Source: Drosophila pseudoobscura (taxonomy: Eukaryota > Arthropoda > Insecta > Diptera > Drosophilidae). Taken from it: a DNA stretch of 64,000 bases. The notes beneath the pieces are model-generated. The model was not told the origin of the DNA. It saw only the letters and a list, made by a program, of their open reading frames with translations, and did no database searches. Where the stretch lies: positions 11,656,001-11,720,000 of the forward strand of contig NC_046679.1 of the NCBI RefSeq assembly GCF_009870125.1, read 5' to 3'. Of this stretch, positions 11,808-22,612 are shown piece after piece. The first letter of the stretch is position 1, and each line of letters opens with the position of its first letter. Position numbers and translations under genes: made by a program.

Positions 11808-11860
11808 TATCGATAGTTATATAAGACATTTTAGATGGCAGAGGGTCTGGCAGCACTAGC
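11808..11860 (+). promoter_or_regulatory. Orphan DRE plus Motif 7-like promoter signature
   Basis: A perfect DRE (TATCGATA, 11808-11815) is followed 36 bp later by CAGCACTAGC (11851-11860), a good match to Ohler Motif 7. This is the architecture of a Drosophila housekeeping promoter, yet no intact gene starts beside it; Paip2 ends here from the other direction. Confidence 0.45.
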
Positions 11861-12059
11861 ACAAATCAGCTGTAGGTCAAATTACTTGGCGCGAGTTTCA
11901 AACCCTGATAGGAATTATATTTAATCAAAAGTATACAGATACATATTTCGTACTATATAAAGTACGAACCAAAATCGTATATTTAGCAAAACACTAGATC
12001 TTAAAAGTCCCTCTCCGCATTTCATGAACATACATAAGAAACATAAAAGAACTCTTCAA

Positions 12060-13714
12060 TTTTTATGCTATAATACTTCTTTTTATTGAGATTTTTAAAA
12101 TCATTTTTGATATTTTTTTGTTTGGGCTTTTTTTGTATCTTTATATCACACGTAACGTAAGTAATGTAGTAGATCTTTTGATGCTGTCTTAATTTCTAGG
12201 TCTAAGCTGATTGAAAAAATAGTAATTATCCATCATTCTCTACATGCCAAAACGGAATTTAACGACATTAAAAACTATCTGTTTTACATATTTTGTGCAT
12301 TTGCTGTGTGGGGCAAACGTGCTGAACAATATTTTTGACCTAAAATTCGCAAAGCTATTGTTCCGCATCGTTCCCGTTTCGTTTCGTTTCATTCGATTAA
12401 CACTAGGTATTCTATGTATATCTATGCATGTAAGTTGTATAAAGAGGCTTTTAACATTAGTATCTCAATTCTCGATTCGTTTTAGTCACTTAATTATAGT
12501 CGTAATTTACAAGTATAGCGAGAGTCAGATGGGGAGCGTGGACAAGCGATTTTGGTAACTTAGGTAGAACGTACAACGAGTTAACAATGGGTGGAATGGG
12601 GACGGGACACAGATTATTTAAAAAAAAATAAAAGCAAAAGTTATACACAAATTTTCAACTTAAAACAAGTGTAGAAAGTGTCGGGAAGTCGTGTGTCGTA
12701 AATTAAATAAAATATTAACTAAAATTAAAGTCTTTGCATAGAATTTCGTTTAAACGGCATGACGGTTCGGGTTGTAAATTCTGTTTGTGTCTAACACAAT
12801 CGGGTCGAGTCTTGGTTTTTGCTTACATTTTCTTTAGCTGGAAATTGGCGCAGTTATGTAGTGGTTTTAGTGGTAGTCGTAGTTGGTTTCGTTTTCAAGT
12901 CGGTAGAAATGTTGCAACAGAAAATTGTCGCGTGTAAAAAGTCATTTGTTTTCGTTTTGTACGTTGATACCAAAGTTTCGCTAGCTTCAGCTTCACCATC
13001 AAACCGCCATTGTCTGCAGAGCGAGAGCTCCACTCCGGCTCCGGCTCCGTATTCCTGGGCAAACAGTTCGTGTTTAACTCTAATTACGATGTACGATGAT
13101 GTACGTGGCATAGTTGTTAGTCGTTACTTGCTGTTTTTGTTGGTGTTTTAGGTCCTTTTTTGTATGTTTCTCTTTTAACGTTTTGTATTTTTTTTTTTTA
13201 GTGGCTTTTTGTTAATTTTATAATTGATTTCAGAAATGTTATTCTTTTGCATTTCGGTCGCCAGCACTTGGATTCGGTCAGAACCATCTATTTGTCTACG
13301 GCTATGCGTATCTGTTGGGTAATGGCCAAGTTCCTTTGAATCCTGCTGTTGCAGCCGTTCGGGGCATGGACTAATGGTAGTTCGAGTTTTTGCAAAGGAT
13401 TTAAAAATTTTTCTTAGGATTTTTGCGTGTCGACTGGAGCGCTAACTGGAGCGCCTGTCAGGTGAGGTCCACGTGTTATGGGAGTGAGTTTGCGAGTCTG
13501 GTGGTGGTCGGGCTGGATGGCTGACTTTACGAGGCGGGCAAGTCCAATATATGACTACGCGGTACAAATTCATCGGCCATGGGATTCAAAACCGACTTTT
13601 CCACATTGCACTGACTTTTAGGCAGGGCGGAAAGTGCCGTGTTCTGCTCCTCCGTTCTACAGGGCAACAGATAAAGGTTAGAGCATATGCTCGATCTGAC
13701 CAGATGGCCTCAAC
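12060..13714 (-). other. Paip2: Putative long 3' UTR of Paip2
   Basis: No protein-coding frame is credible between the Paip2 stop and ~12060. A minus-strand AATAAA lies at 12082-12087, so the whole ~1.6 kb is best read as 3' UTR. It is AT-rich with GT/TTG-rich stretches. The extent is inference from the polyadenylation signal and lack of other genes. Confidence 0.45.
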
Positions 13715-14022
13715 TCACTTTGCCTTTTCCCACTCGTTGAGTTGCTCTTCCAGCTCGTCCTCCATCATAGCCTCGATACATTCCTGCATGATTTCCTCCT
13801 CCTCTAGTCGTTGGAGTTCCTATCAAAACGTAAAAAAGACGTTAATTACTTTTACTTATAATCCTTTGTGCTGCTTACGTTCTTGTCGAACTCCTCCTCA
13901 TTCTCCATCCACATATACTCGGAGAAATCTGGCTCATCGTCGAAATCCGACAGGGACTCGTCGTCGTCTATCACATAAATGATTTGCTCCGACCAGTCCA
14001 CAGATGGTACCTTCAACAACAT
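13715..14022 (-). CDS. Paip2: Paip2, poly(A)-binding-protein-interacting protein 2
   Basis: Two coding exons on the minus strand, 14022-13879 and 13819-13715, join in phase 0 to give 82 aa. The protein is strongly acidic and contains the family hallmark EYMWMENEEEFDK followed by a second acidic helix (EEEEIMQECIEAMMEDELEE). In animals this region (PAM1) binds the RRMs of poly(A)-binding protein, displacing it from mRNA and repressing translation. The start is the first ATG after an acceptor (exon begins at 14030), so the upstream transcript is an intron plus non-coding 5' exon, probably near 15.6-15.8 kb. No PAM2 motif (binding the PABP MLLE domain) is seen before the stop in this model. Vertebrate Paip2 (~127 aa) has one, so either it is absent or an alternative 3' exon was missed. 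Confidence 0.87.
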
Positions 14023-14030
14023 GATGATTC

Positions 14031-15837
14031 CTGTAAGGTGGGATACATAGGTATTATTAATCAATTTAATCTCATTAGCCAAGCGTATAATGGCGAGGCG
14101 GGTTTAGCTTCTATTATCTAAGTATGTCCATATTCTACCGGCAAGAAGCCGGACCACGCCAGCTGTTGTGTTTTCGAGAACCTGTCCCACTTTGCAGGGA
14201 ATAAACAAACCGAAACTCGTCCAATGTGAGATATTTCTATACATTTATTTTTATTTTGTTTTGTTTGAATACATACAAGTACATACAAAGTTTCGAAAAC
14301 AAAATGATTCAGCTCAAAGTACGAGAGCAAAAGAGAGAAAATTATCAGGTACTGATAAGGATATCAGGCATTATCACATCCAGTCGGCAAACGCATTAAA
14401 CATTTTATGGCGTATAGAAGAGCCGTTATTCTTATCAGTTGTTTATACAATTTGTCGGTTGTGCAAATTTAAAGTATGAATTTATGCAAAAACGCAATAA
14501 GTCAGGTCAGCGGCGTTCGTCATCGACTACGAATATTCGTTGGAGGGGGGGTTGTTTGTTTGTCTTTTCGTGTGTACGTGCCGATGTGTGCGTGAGACAG
14601 CTGAGGCCGTTTAGCTCTTTTACCGCCAAATTTAGATTGGTTTAACTGTCAACCATTTAGTAGTTAATTGAATTTCTATTTATTAATTGGGTTTCATAAT
14701 TTATTTTCTTCTTTTTGTGGGTCATCTTTGTAACGGTACTTTGACCAGTTAGAGATAATGTCCCATCGTTTAATCGGTTCTGGTCGTTTTTGGTTTCTAG
14801 CTATATCTAGCATTTTCTCTTAAATCTTTAGCAGGCAACACCAGCCAGACTTTCCTTGTGTACGTGCTCGCTCACACACACACACACACTCTTAACTCGC
14901 GCTATTGTAGAATTCAGCTTGTTGCGGCTGGGTATATTTTAAATAAAATTGCGAAAATTAAAATGTATTTGCACAGCCAATGTTATGCATAAAACACAAA
15001 GGTGGTAAACCGTCACGCATACATATGTATGGATACAAGCACTTGAGTATACAGTGCATATGTGTATGCATGTGCTTGCGTATGTGATTGAATGAACCTC
15101 CCTCAACCCGGGCCAACAGCAACAATGATAATAACACAACACGAAGCGCTCAAGGTAGCAAGTGTTTAAATATTCGACAGAAGAATTAATATATTTCGGT
15201 TTTTGTTATTGCGCCGAAATGAAAAAAGCTGCCTTACACGCACTCTCACGTACACACCGTAGGCTATCTATCAAGAGTCGTCCCCCCGTTTCAGCTTAGT
15301 AGGAGATGTTTTGGACTCTTGACCGTTTATTGATTTGTCAAGAAGCAGTTTAGAGTAAACGACAGCCCAGTGTCGCGGAAGTGCTGACACAGGAAGCAGG
15401 CTGGCGAATATAATCAGGAAGCGAGCGTCTGAATTCTGATTTCCGCCTTTCTTTTCCCCCGTCTCCACTGCGCACAAAAACACCGATGTTCATCAGAAAC
15501 TACTGGCTCTGCTTTTTTGATCCTGCTGACGGCCAACTATTTCGCATGTCGTGCTACTCACTTGTAAATGCTGAAGGAGCGCTCAATTGCCAAACAAAAT
15601 ATGTAGATGTCACGGCGCCTTGTTGCTTGTGTTGATCTTTCACTGAGAATTTTGCGTTGTAAAGGGGAAAGCTCAATTTATTGTAGCATCGAGATAGAAT
15701 TCACACGAAAATTTTGATACATCTATTGCGAAACGTATTCCAGTGAGTGCTGTGCGGGAACACAACACGTTCGTAAGCGTAGCAAAACAAAATTTGAAAA
15801 TGAAAAAAATTTACAATGATTTATAAAGCAAGGTGGG
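14031..15837 (-). other. Paip2: Paip2 5' intron and non-coding leader region
   Basis: No coding region is supported. A splice acceptor at 14031-14032 (minus-strand CTTACAG) precedes the coding exon, so a 5' intron occupies most of this span. The leader exon should lie near 15.5-15.8 kb, just downstream of the Motif 1 site at 15838-15847. A (CA)n tract lies at 14872-14889. Confidence 0.5.
14872..14889. repeat. (CA)n microsatellite
   Basis: About nine CA units in the Paip2 leader intron. Confidence 0.85.
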
Positions 15838-15925
15838 CAGTGTGACCGCGGACCGATGAAATATACGGTCTGGCCCCAGAAATATACCGAAATATCGGTC
15901 AAAATATACAGGAAATATACTGACG
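15838..15925 (-). promoter_or_regulatory. Paip2: Paip2 core promoter: Motif 1 plus Motif 6 array
   Basis: On the minus strand GGTCACACTG (15838-15847) matches the Motif 1/M1BP consensus YGGTCACACTR in the orientation expected for Paip2 transcription. Immediately upstream in gene orientation are at least four ATATACCG/GGTATATT-type Motif 6 units (15855-15920). Motif 1 with Motif 6 is the known arrangement of TATA-less housekeeping promoters in Drosophila. Confidence 0.7.
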
Positions 15926-16402
15926 AATTATTTGTGTTTAAGTTCCTCATATTTCTTGTTTTTGATATTCGGTTGGAAATTAATAGCTAGTTAGGATCCT
16001 TAGCTCTAATCTCATAATTTTATCCGATTGATGAATCAATTTTCTACAAGGTTGGTTCATTTTTGGTACTTTCCTTTCACTGCCTTATGTCGAAAATAAG
16101 GTTTAAGCTAAAAACTTCGACAATATATTCAAGCAGAAAACGTAAGTATGCACGTAATGAAACGTAAGTGCGACTGGTATATTACGTTGCTGGTAAACCG
16201 GTATCAGCTATGCACATTTATACCCTCTTTCTTTTAAATATTTAAAAAATTCTGGTTTCAAGCTGATTTGAAATATTACTGATGACTTTCTTAGATTGAC
16301 ATGTTTTATACCTATTTATATGATTATGATATGATTACTTTCCAGTAGCCTGGTATGACAATTTTCACAATTCTATAAGATCCTTTTCTCCAGGGTATGC
16401 AG
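15848..16402 (+). repeat. Most complete copy of dispersed repeat R1
   Basis: Order of parts: ATATACCG array, ACTGACGAA, CCTCATATTTCTTGTTTTTG, ATATTCGGTTGGA, ATAATTTTATCCGATTGATG, CAATTTTCTAC, an AAAATAAGGTTTAAGC segment, TATACCCTCTTT at ~16220, CACAATTCTATAAGATCC at ~16367, and the end CTCCAGGGTATGCAGAAG at ~16390. The same order is found in reverse at 39.69-39.96 kb and in fragments at 8.5-10.4 kb and 11.6 kb. About 550 bp in full. No ORF encodes a transposase. Confidence 0.65.
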
Positions 16403-16489
16403 AAGTTCATCTTCTGATAAGAGGTGAAGGAAACTGTCCATACAAATGTAAATATTTATCCTGCTGGTGAGACAAAAAACTGATATCAC

Positions 16490-16646
16490 TATCGATATCA
16501 CAGATAGTCGATCCCGAAGAAGCAGTAAACTAGAAACAATACAAATGGAGATATCCGAAACCCCACTGGGAGTGGTACGTTTAATAAATATTATGTCAAG
16601 TTTTTATATTAGTATCTTGCAGCCCTTAACAAAACAAATGGTCTGA
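16490..16646 (+). other. DRE followed by a candidate two-exon micro-ORF
   Basis: A perfect DRE (TATCGATA, 16490-16497) lies 48 bp before an ATG at 16545. Ten codons (MEISETPLGV) end at a GTACGT donor (16575), and an acceptor TTGCAG closes a 48-nt intron at 16622. The next exon adds PLTKQMV and stops at 16646, for 17 aa in total. It could be a short ORF, the 5' remnant of a truncated gene, or chance. No longer frame continues from it. Confidence 0.25.
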
Positions 16647-16685
16647 GGAGTAGACAAGTCTTATTATTTTTTCAGATTATGTAGA

Positions 16686-17356
16686 TTATGTAGAACATTC
16701 ATAATTATTTTCGATCTTCGATTCAAGATTGTCTATTAAATCGGTTATGGGATTAACCCCGTTTCTCCTTGAATTTTCAAATTGATTGACGTCATCGAAG
16801 AGTTCGTGCTCTCTAGCCACAGTTGCACTGCTCAGGCTGCTCTTCAATCGGGTTGCCTCTTCGACCATACGCTCCTTAAGGGAACGCAGTGCATTGAACA
16901 AGGACAAATGCATCTCAAGGTAGTGGGACTCGAACACATGATCCTTTGCCCACTCCTGAGCCACAGTCTTGTTCCGCAGGATCATCTTTATCTGGTCCTT
17001 GTCGACGCCGAAATTCCTTTGCCATAAGCTCAGAGTTGCGTTCTTTTCGCGTCGGCGATTCGTTAAAAAGTTAATAAATTCGTTTGGGAAATTTGTTTCT
17101 GCCCTAGACATAAAGTCCAACCTCAAAAGTCCCATCCTAACTCCATTGAGATACTCGTGAAATTTGCATAAATGATTCTTGTCCGAATCCGGCAATGGAA
17201 CACTAACAGCCTCAGTTGGTGCGTAACTGTCCGGATCACTGGGTGCGGCATTAGCCAGGCTCTGTGGATCGATTTAATAGAAGCTGATTCTTGTTTATTT
17301 CCCAGAGTAAAAGCTCTCACCATCACGGCCAGGGCTATAATCGAATAGGACTGCAT
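16686..17356 (-). CDS. Small secreted protein of unknown function
   Basis: Two exons on the minus strand, 17356-17321 and 17261-16686, are separated by a 59-nt intron and encode about 203 aa. The signal peptide is split by the intron: MQSYSIIALAVM plus SLANAAP, with cleavage predicted after Ala-Asn-Ala-Ala. The mature protein is mostly charged amphipathic helix (EYLNGVRMGLLRLDF, FINFLTNRRREKNATL, LFNALRSLKERM) and has only two cysteines (near residues 40 and 200), enough for one disulphide. One NAT sequon is present. A TATA box lies 49 bp upstream of the ATG, indicating regulated expression. I do not recognise the family; haemolymph, gut or seminal-fluid roles are all possible. Confidence 0.8.
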
Positions 17357-17404
17357 CTTGCAATGTTTAAAATTTAACTGCAATTTTCCGATAGTGCTCG
17401 AAAG

Positions 17405-17412
17405 CTTTTATA
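17405..17412 (-). promoter_or_regulatory. TATA box of the small secreted-protein gene
   Basis: TATAAAAG on the minus strand, about 50 bp upstream of the start codon at 17356. A start site about 30 bp downstream would leave a 5' UTR of ~20 nt. Confidence 0.65.
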
Positions 17413-18321
17413 GCAGTCGTAGATTGAAAACATTTCCATGGGTTGTGGCAATTATCGCCGCTTTCTAAAAATACTTACGACCGCCGGGTTCATCCAACTG
17501 GACTTGGTTCATGCAGAGATAATTTCTAAGAAAGTACAAGAAAGAAAAAAAATCCAAGACAATTCTTATTAATTGTTCAGTTGATAGAGCAATTTCTTTC
17601 GAACCACAGATGCTGATACTACTATGCATTTAATATATTAAACACTTTTTAAACTTATTCAACTTAAACTATTAAGTTGAAGTCGTGCTTTAATTCCATT
17701 TGTATGCTGCTGTGGCTTACATTGGGATCTTCGAGAAGTTGATAAATAAAATATTTCGATGCTGTTCATTCTCGCTTTTTTTCTGAAATATTATTTATTA
17801 TCTAATTATTATTTTATTTAAAGAATTTAATTGCTTTAAGCATGAATATTGCAAATTGCGTTTTTTTCCAAATGTAAAAAACGACACGAAATCAAGCTGA
17901 TGAAGTCCTGGTTCTGCACACCTATGGGCGAGTAGGTGTGCTTTGGTCTCTTATGGAACATCTTGGGATTATAGTTAGATTAATGATTATATAGGGTATA
18001 TATTCAAATGCTAGCTTTCTCTATGAAACTTTAAACGTAGTTAAAATATTATTTTTGGGAATGCCATCTTTTTAACTATGTATACATGTATTTAAGAGGC
18101 GATACGACAATGTTTATTAGAAGGGATATTCATTTGCATTTCTTGTTAAGCTAATTTTTGTTTTGTATCCGATATCAAACATCTAAGGAGAAATGCAAAG
18201 AGTATAAAACATTAGAAAACACTAGAATCTACTTTATTCGATATTACAGAGGTGCACACTCAATGGGCGCGGATATAAAAACACAAAGAACAAAAAATAA
18301 AATAGGTTTAATTCTTAATTT
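17413..18321. other. AT-rich intergenic DNA
   Basis: No coding region is supported. A minus-strand AATAAA at 18234-18239 probably polyadenylates the MFS transporter transcript. The rest is AT-rich without recognisable elements. Confidence 0.5.
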
Positions 18322-20116
18322 CTAATGAACGTTGTCTTGATTTGCACTTAAAGACTCCGCGTGTCTGCGTGGATCCCAAGACTGCAGCCTCGTACTGCTG
18401 AACAGCCCAAACACAAACATGGCCATGCCATTGAAAAGGATCAGTGTCAGCAGCACAATATTCCACTCGGCCTTGGTGCCCTGCATAATACGATATTAAT
18501 TAAAGGTTTGCCTTGAAAATACACCAGTTCATGCTTACAGTATGCACCAGAGCGGCCACGAGATGGGGCGCCAGAAATCCAGACAGGTGGGCCAAACAGT
18601 TGGCCAGTCCGGATAGAAGACCGGCAAAGGAAGGCGCGAAGTACAACAGTGTGGGCCAGTAGCCGGCACTGAAACCCATGTCTGTGGTGGCGTAAAGGAA
18701 CGCGTACATCAGCATTACTAGTGTCTTCTGCTCGCAGCCGGCCCACATAATAATGCCAATAAAAACCATCGTTAAAATGCTACCTGGAAAGGAAACGGAG
18801 ACATGAATCCAACATCTAAGGAATTGGATAGGCATACCCTTACAGGCGACATACAGCAGTCGACGCATCCAGCTCTGATTGAGACCCACGCGCCGCTCCA
18901 CGTAGCCGCAGCTAAAGACGCATATCAGCTTCGAGAACATACCGCCCAGATACGGAGCCGCCGACAGAACCCCGACATCATGGATGGTGAATTGCATGGC
19001 CTCGCGCATGAAGCGCGGCATCACGACGGACAGTACGAGGAAGGTGTAGTTGTGGAAGACGTGCGTCAGGATGAAGGCATACACAGGAAGCGAGGTAAGC
19101 AGCTGTCTCCAAGGAACATTTAACTGCCAAATTGTGGAAAATAAAGAGAAAGTAACCAGTGGATCACCTACTTAGTCACCTACTTGGCTCCTGGACAACG
19201 GCTCCCGTTGTAAGTACGCCTTCTCCGCATTCGAGATGCGTGGATGCTGGTCCAGTGTGTCGTAGATGAGCCAGTGACAGGATATGCCGAAGACCAGCGT
19301 CACACTTCCAACCACATAGAAGGATAGCTCCCACGCAAAGTCGCTGAGGTAGTTGGCCACCGGATAGACCACAATAGAGCCCATGAGAAGGCCGATGTAG
19401 GCGAACGAGAGCAGCGACGTCCGCTCCGTGGGATGTGCCCAGGTCACGAACAGCTGGTATAGCGGCGGATTGCCGCATCCCTGCGAACACAAAGCGAAGG
19501 TTATATCCAATGTCCATCTGCTGGACTCATCTCACCGCACACATGCCGGAGACCACCAAGCCGGCTACCGCGGCGCCATAGCTGTGATGCGCCATCGTTG
19601 GGAGGAGGCAGTATGCCGAAGCCTCGAAGACCAAGGACAGGATGAACAGCCGCTTGCTGCTGAACCGATCCGACAGGTGTCCGGCCAGGGGGATCGAGAT
19701 GACGTAGCCGTAGTAGTAGACGCCGGGAAAGGTAAGCTCCTGGTTGCGTGTCCAGGGCAGGTCGCCGCCCGTCTGCTGCAAACGCTGGATCAGATTTCTG
19801 TGCACCCAACAAAAAAACGCATCGGACTTGCCTGTGTCACCTGGATCCCCGAGGCCGGGCCAACGACAGGGCCTCCGCACTGCCCCGGACCAGTGGAGTT
19901 GCTGCGCTCCAGCTCCAGGGCCATCAGAAGGCTGTCCTCGGGTCGCGGCTTGACCATACGTAGTATGACCATGGCAAGCATGCTGCGCATGGCAGAATGG
20001 AGGCAGATCGACAGGAAGGCGCACACGGCGTACGTGAGGCGAACCGATCCCAAGAGTCTGTGGGACGCAGGAGGGACTGCTGACCGATGCGGCAGCGTCC
20101 ACGACTTGCAGACCAT
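18322..20116 (-). CDS. MFS transporter, SLC17-type anion/phosphate cotransporter
   Basis: Six exons on the minus strand join in frame: 20116-19841, 19784-19536, 19480-19184, 19123-18844, 18783-18539 and 18480-18322, giving 501 aa. The length and roughly 12 hydrophobic segments fit the SLC17 branch of the major facilitator superfamily. Features include TYAVCAFLSICLHSAMRSML (TM1), a long extracellular loop with an NST sequon and Cys, then YYYGYVISIPLAGHLSDRFS, which contains the family's GYxxxxPLAGxLxDRF loop between TM2 and TM3. MSFxGLL-like TM4, the PPLYQLFVTWAHPTER turn and later TMs (TFLVLSVVMPRFMREAM) also match. Substrate cannot be told; relatives carry phosphate, urate, sialic acid or glutamate. 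The first intron has two possible phase-0 donors. Confidence 0.88.
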
Positions 20117-21357
20117 TTTCTAATTTCTTTTCTACCCAAACACACACACAAAAACTAATCGACGATGAGGGAAGACACAATCCACAGGTGAGCCGAGCAG
20201 GGGAAATACTAATTACGAATACGATGCCCACCGACTGCACCTGCCATCGACACTGGCACTGACACTGGCACTCTGACAAGATGTAAACATGTAACTTTGC
20301 AAAGTTATTTGCAATTCGGCACGATTTCTCGACGATTTATCGGTCAGCACTCGCCCAAAGCGCGGAACATATCTAGAAACTAACCTGTAGACCGAACCGA
20401 ACTGTAAAATGTTACAAGCGGCGATAAGAACTCTCCGCTCAGTAAATCTCTAGCTTAGAGCATTATAATCTTCTCCTCTCGCTCCCTCCCTCCTCCTTTC
20501 GTCTTGTTTATAGTCTCTTTGCACAAAAAGCTCCGCAATCATCATGGTTTACGGTTTGAACAGTCTGACAACACCTATGATCGATTTTGAGAGCTTTCAC
20601 AGTATCATCATTGGAATTTTTAGATTTTAGCGAGATTGGAGAGCGTACAAAATAAACACGGGGATCTCTATTAGATAATATATCTAGCAATAGAACATTG
20701 GAATTACATGTCAATTAAGCAAGCGTGCTTAGTGTATGTTGAGAGGCGGGCACATTCTTTGGACAATTTTAATGATTAGTTGCTAATTTTGTTGAGATAT
20801 TTTAACACTAAAAACTTCTCATCTAAACAAGGCACTATCCATAAAAAAAACTAAGCAAATTGCCAAGTTGAAGAAACATTAAAAATGGTAGTAAACTTCT
20901 ATTTTGGGTCGCAATGTCTTCAGGTAGATAGAGTAATAACTCTATCGACACAATTTAAAAATCCTGCCAAAGTGTCGTACCAAGTTCTGTTTACAAATCA
21001 ACAATTTTTGTGGTAAAAGATTTTGGGCGTATATCACAAATTTTACATGTGGCGACGTGATTCTATATTCTATATTTATTCTATACATTTTTTGTGAGCT
21101 GGGTTTTCTGTGTCGATGTGTATTAACATATCTTGTGAGTGCTTTTGGTACCATACATAAAAATGTTAGTGCATACATTTAATGGACCCACAGATCAGAT
21201 TCTTGTGGCAACCCCTGCTACCCAATCAAGTCTTCAGTTCGAACATATCACACATGTTCTTATTACTTTTGCAACATTATGAACTTGAATTTCAATATCT
21301 AATTTCTTAACATATGCTAAACCAAAATATAGCTAATAGTAGCATGTCTGCCAGGAG
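20117..21357. other. Upstream flank of the MFS gene and AT-rich intergenic DNA
   Basis: The first ~300 bases should hold the MFS promoter and 5' UTR; no TATA or DRE was recognised. Beyond that the sequence is AT-rich with no supported gene. Confidence 0.4.
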
Positions 21358-21429
21358 ATGCCCGAGAAGACGAAAACAGAATTCAAGTTATTGCCTACAA
21401 ATAAAAATGGAGAAAGTCATCAGCAGAAG
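21358..21429 (+). other. Candidate isolated coding exon
   Basis: An ATG opens 24 codons of hydrophilic sequence (MPEKTKTEFKLLPTNKNG...) and ends AAG before GTAATA, a usable splice donor. The codons look protein-like, but no downstream partner exon in the right phase is evident. The frame otherwise runs on to a stop at 21558. It may be a first exon of a gene whose other exons were not identified, or chance. Confidence 0.22.
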
Positions 21430-22312
21430 GTAATAAAAAATAAAAAACTAACCGTAAACAGTGTACCATACACCGCACTTCGGAAAACACTTATCACGTT
21501 ACGATTTGTGCAATCGACCGTTGAAGGAGGGCAGGGAAACACTGTGAAGAAATCCTGACCTAGAAATCAGTTTCCGAATTTATTTTGTTTTTAAATCTCA
21601 AACTCTTAACTGTCCATGTATTGCCTAATAGGGGATACAATTTGGTGAGGATCCTTACCCACAACCGCCACAATTCGATAAAACAATTCAATCCTAGACA
21701 GCGCTTACACGTTCCCAAGTGGGTGAACATCTAGTCAAAAAATATTGTTGTAGAGTCTTGTACTGCCACCGTGGTGGTTAATGTTCTTATGTTGTAGCTG
21801 CCTTTAGGATAGGATAGGAATAGAGGGATAGGGATCGCAGGAGGAGATCCCGAATGAAACTAAGCATTTATTGATTCTGAGGCTCCAACTAATGAAACGG
21901 ATTACTTATTGGATTAGTTCTGAGTCTCCAACCCCAACAGTACAATTTTTAAGTAGAGAGGTTGTTGAGAATATTGCTATCTTAAGGGACAACTCCCTTG
22001 TAGGGAACACACCATTGCAGGGGATAACTCTTGTAGGACCACTTTGGGCTACCCTGAGGTTTGTGTTTGCTGTTTCGCAGGTAATGAGGGATATTGAAAA
22101 AAGGGTATTCGCCCGAAATAGATTTCATTTTCATGATCTTAAATTCTTAATTAACATACGTATATCCTCAGTGTACAGGACAGGTGCAGTTTGTGGGCAG
22201 CAGAGGGGGAGGGGGGTCGAAGTGCACGCTTTGACCAGTCCGACCAGTACTGACAGGCAATTGGCTTTCGCTTTGCCGTGTCAAATGCACACAGGCACAC
22301 ACAGATACTGGG

Positions 22313-22332
22313 GTACATACATACATACATAC
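22313..22332. repeat. (ACAT)n microsatellite
   Basis: About five ACAT units; a similar short tract lies at ~28400. Confidence 0.8.
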
Positions 22333-22534
22333 TTATATGCACTTTCCTTATCTGCTGGGTCGCATCGCTCATTCTCCCGAACACGGTGCTCTGTTCTATT
22401 TTCTATTTTTCTATTTTCCGCTCCGCTTGCACTATGTTTCGATTAAAATTTTGAATTTTTTATAAAGCCCACATGTTAGTCGCTGTTGTTGTTTCAGCGA
22501 TGTTCTTGTTGGCTCATTTGGCATGCATATGGGC

Positions 22535-22612
22535 CGGGGACTGGGACTGGGACTGGTAGGGGGAGTTGGATTGGAACTAGGACTGGGTAGGGACATGTGA
22601 CTACGACTGGGA
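22535..22612. repeat. GGGACT-type G-rich tandem repeat
   Basis: Perfect GGGACT units at 22536-22556, then decayed copies (GGAACTAGGACTGGGTAGGG) to ~22612. The same unit recurs at 43.9 and 55.9 kb. Confidence 0.8.

Noticed and set aside
21871-22446. 191-codon plus-strand frame
   Set aside because: Composition unlike fly protein, passes through a CATA microsatellite, no motif or splice support.
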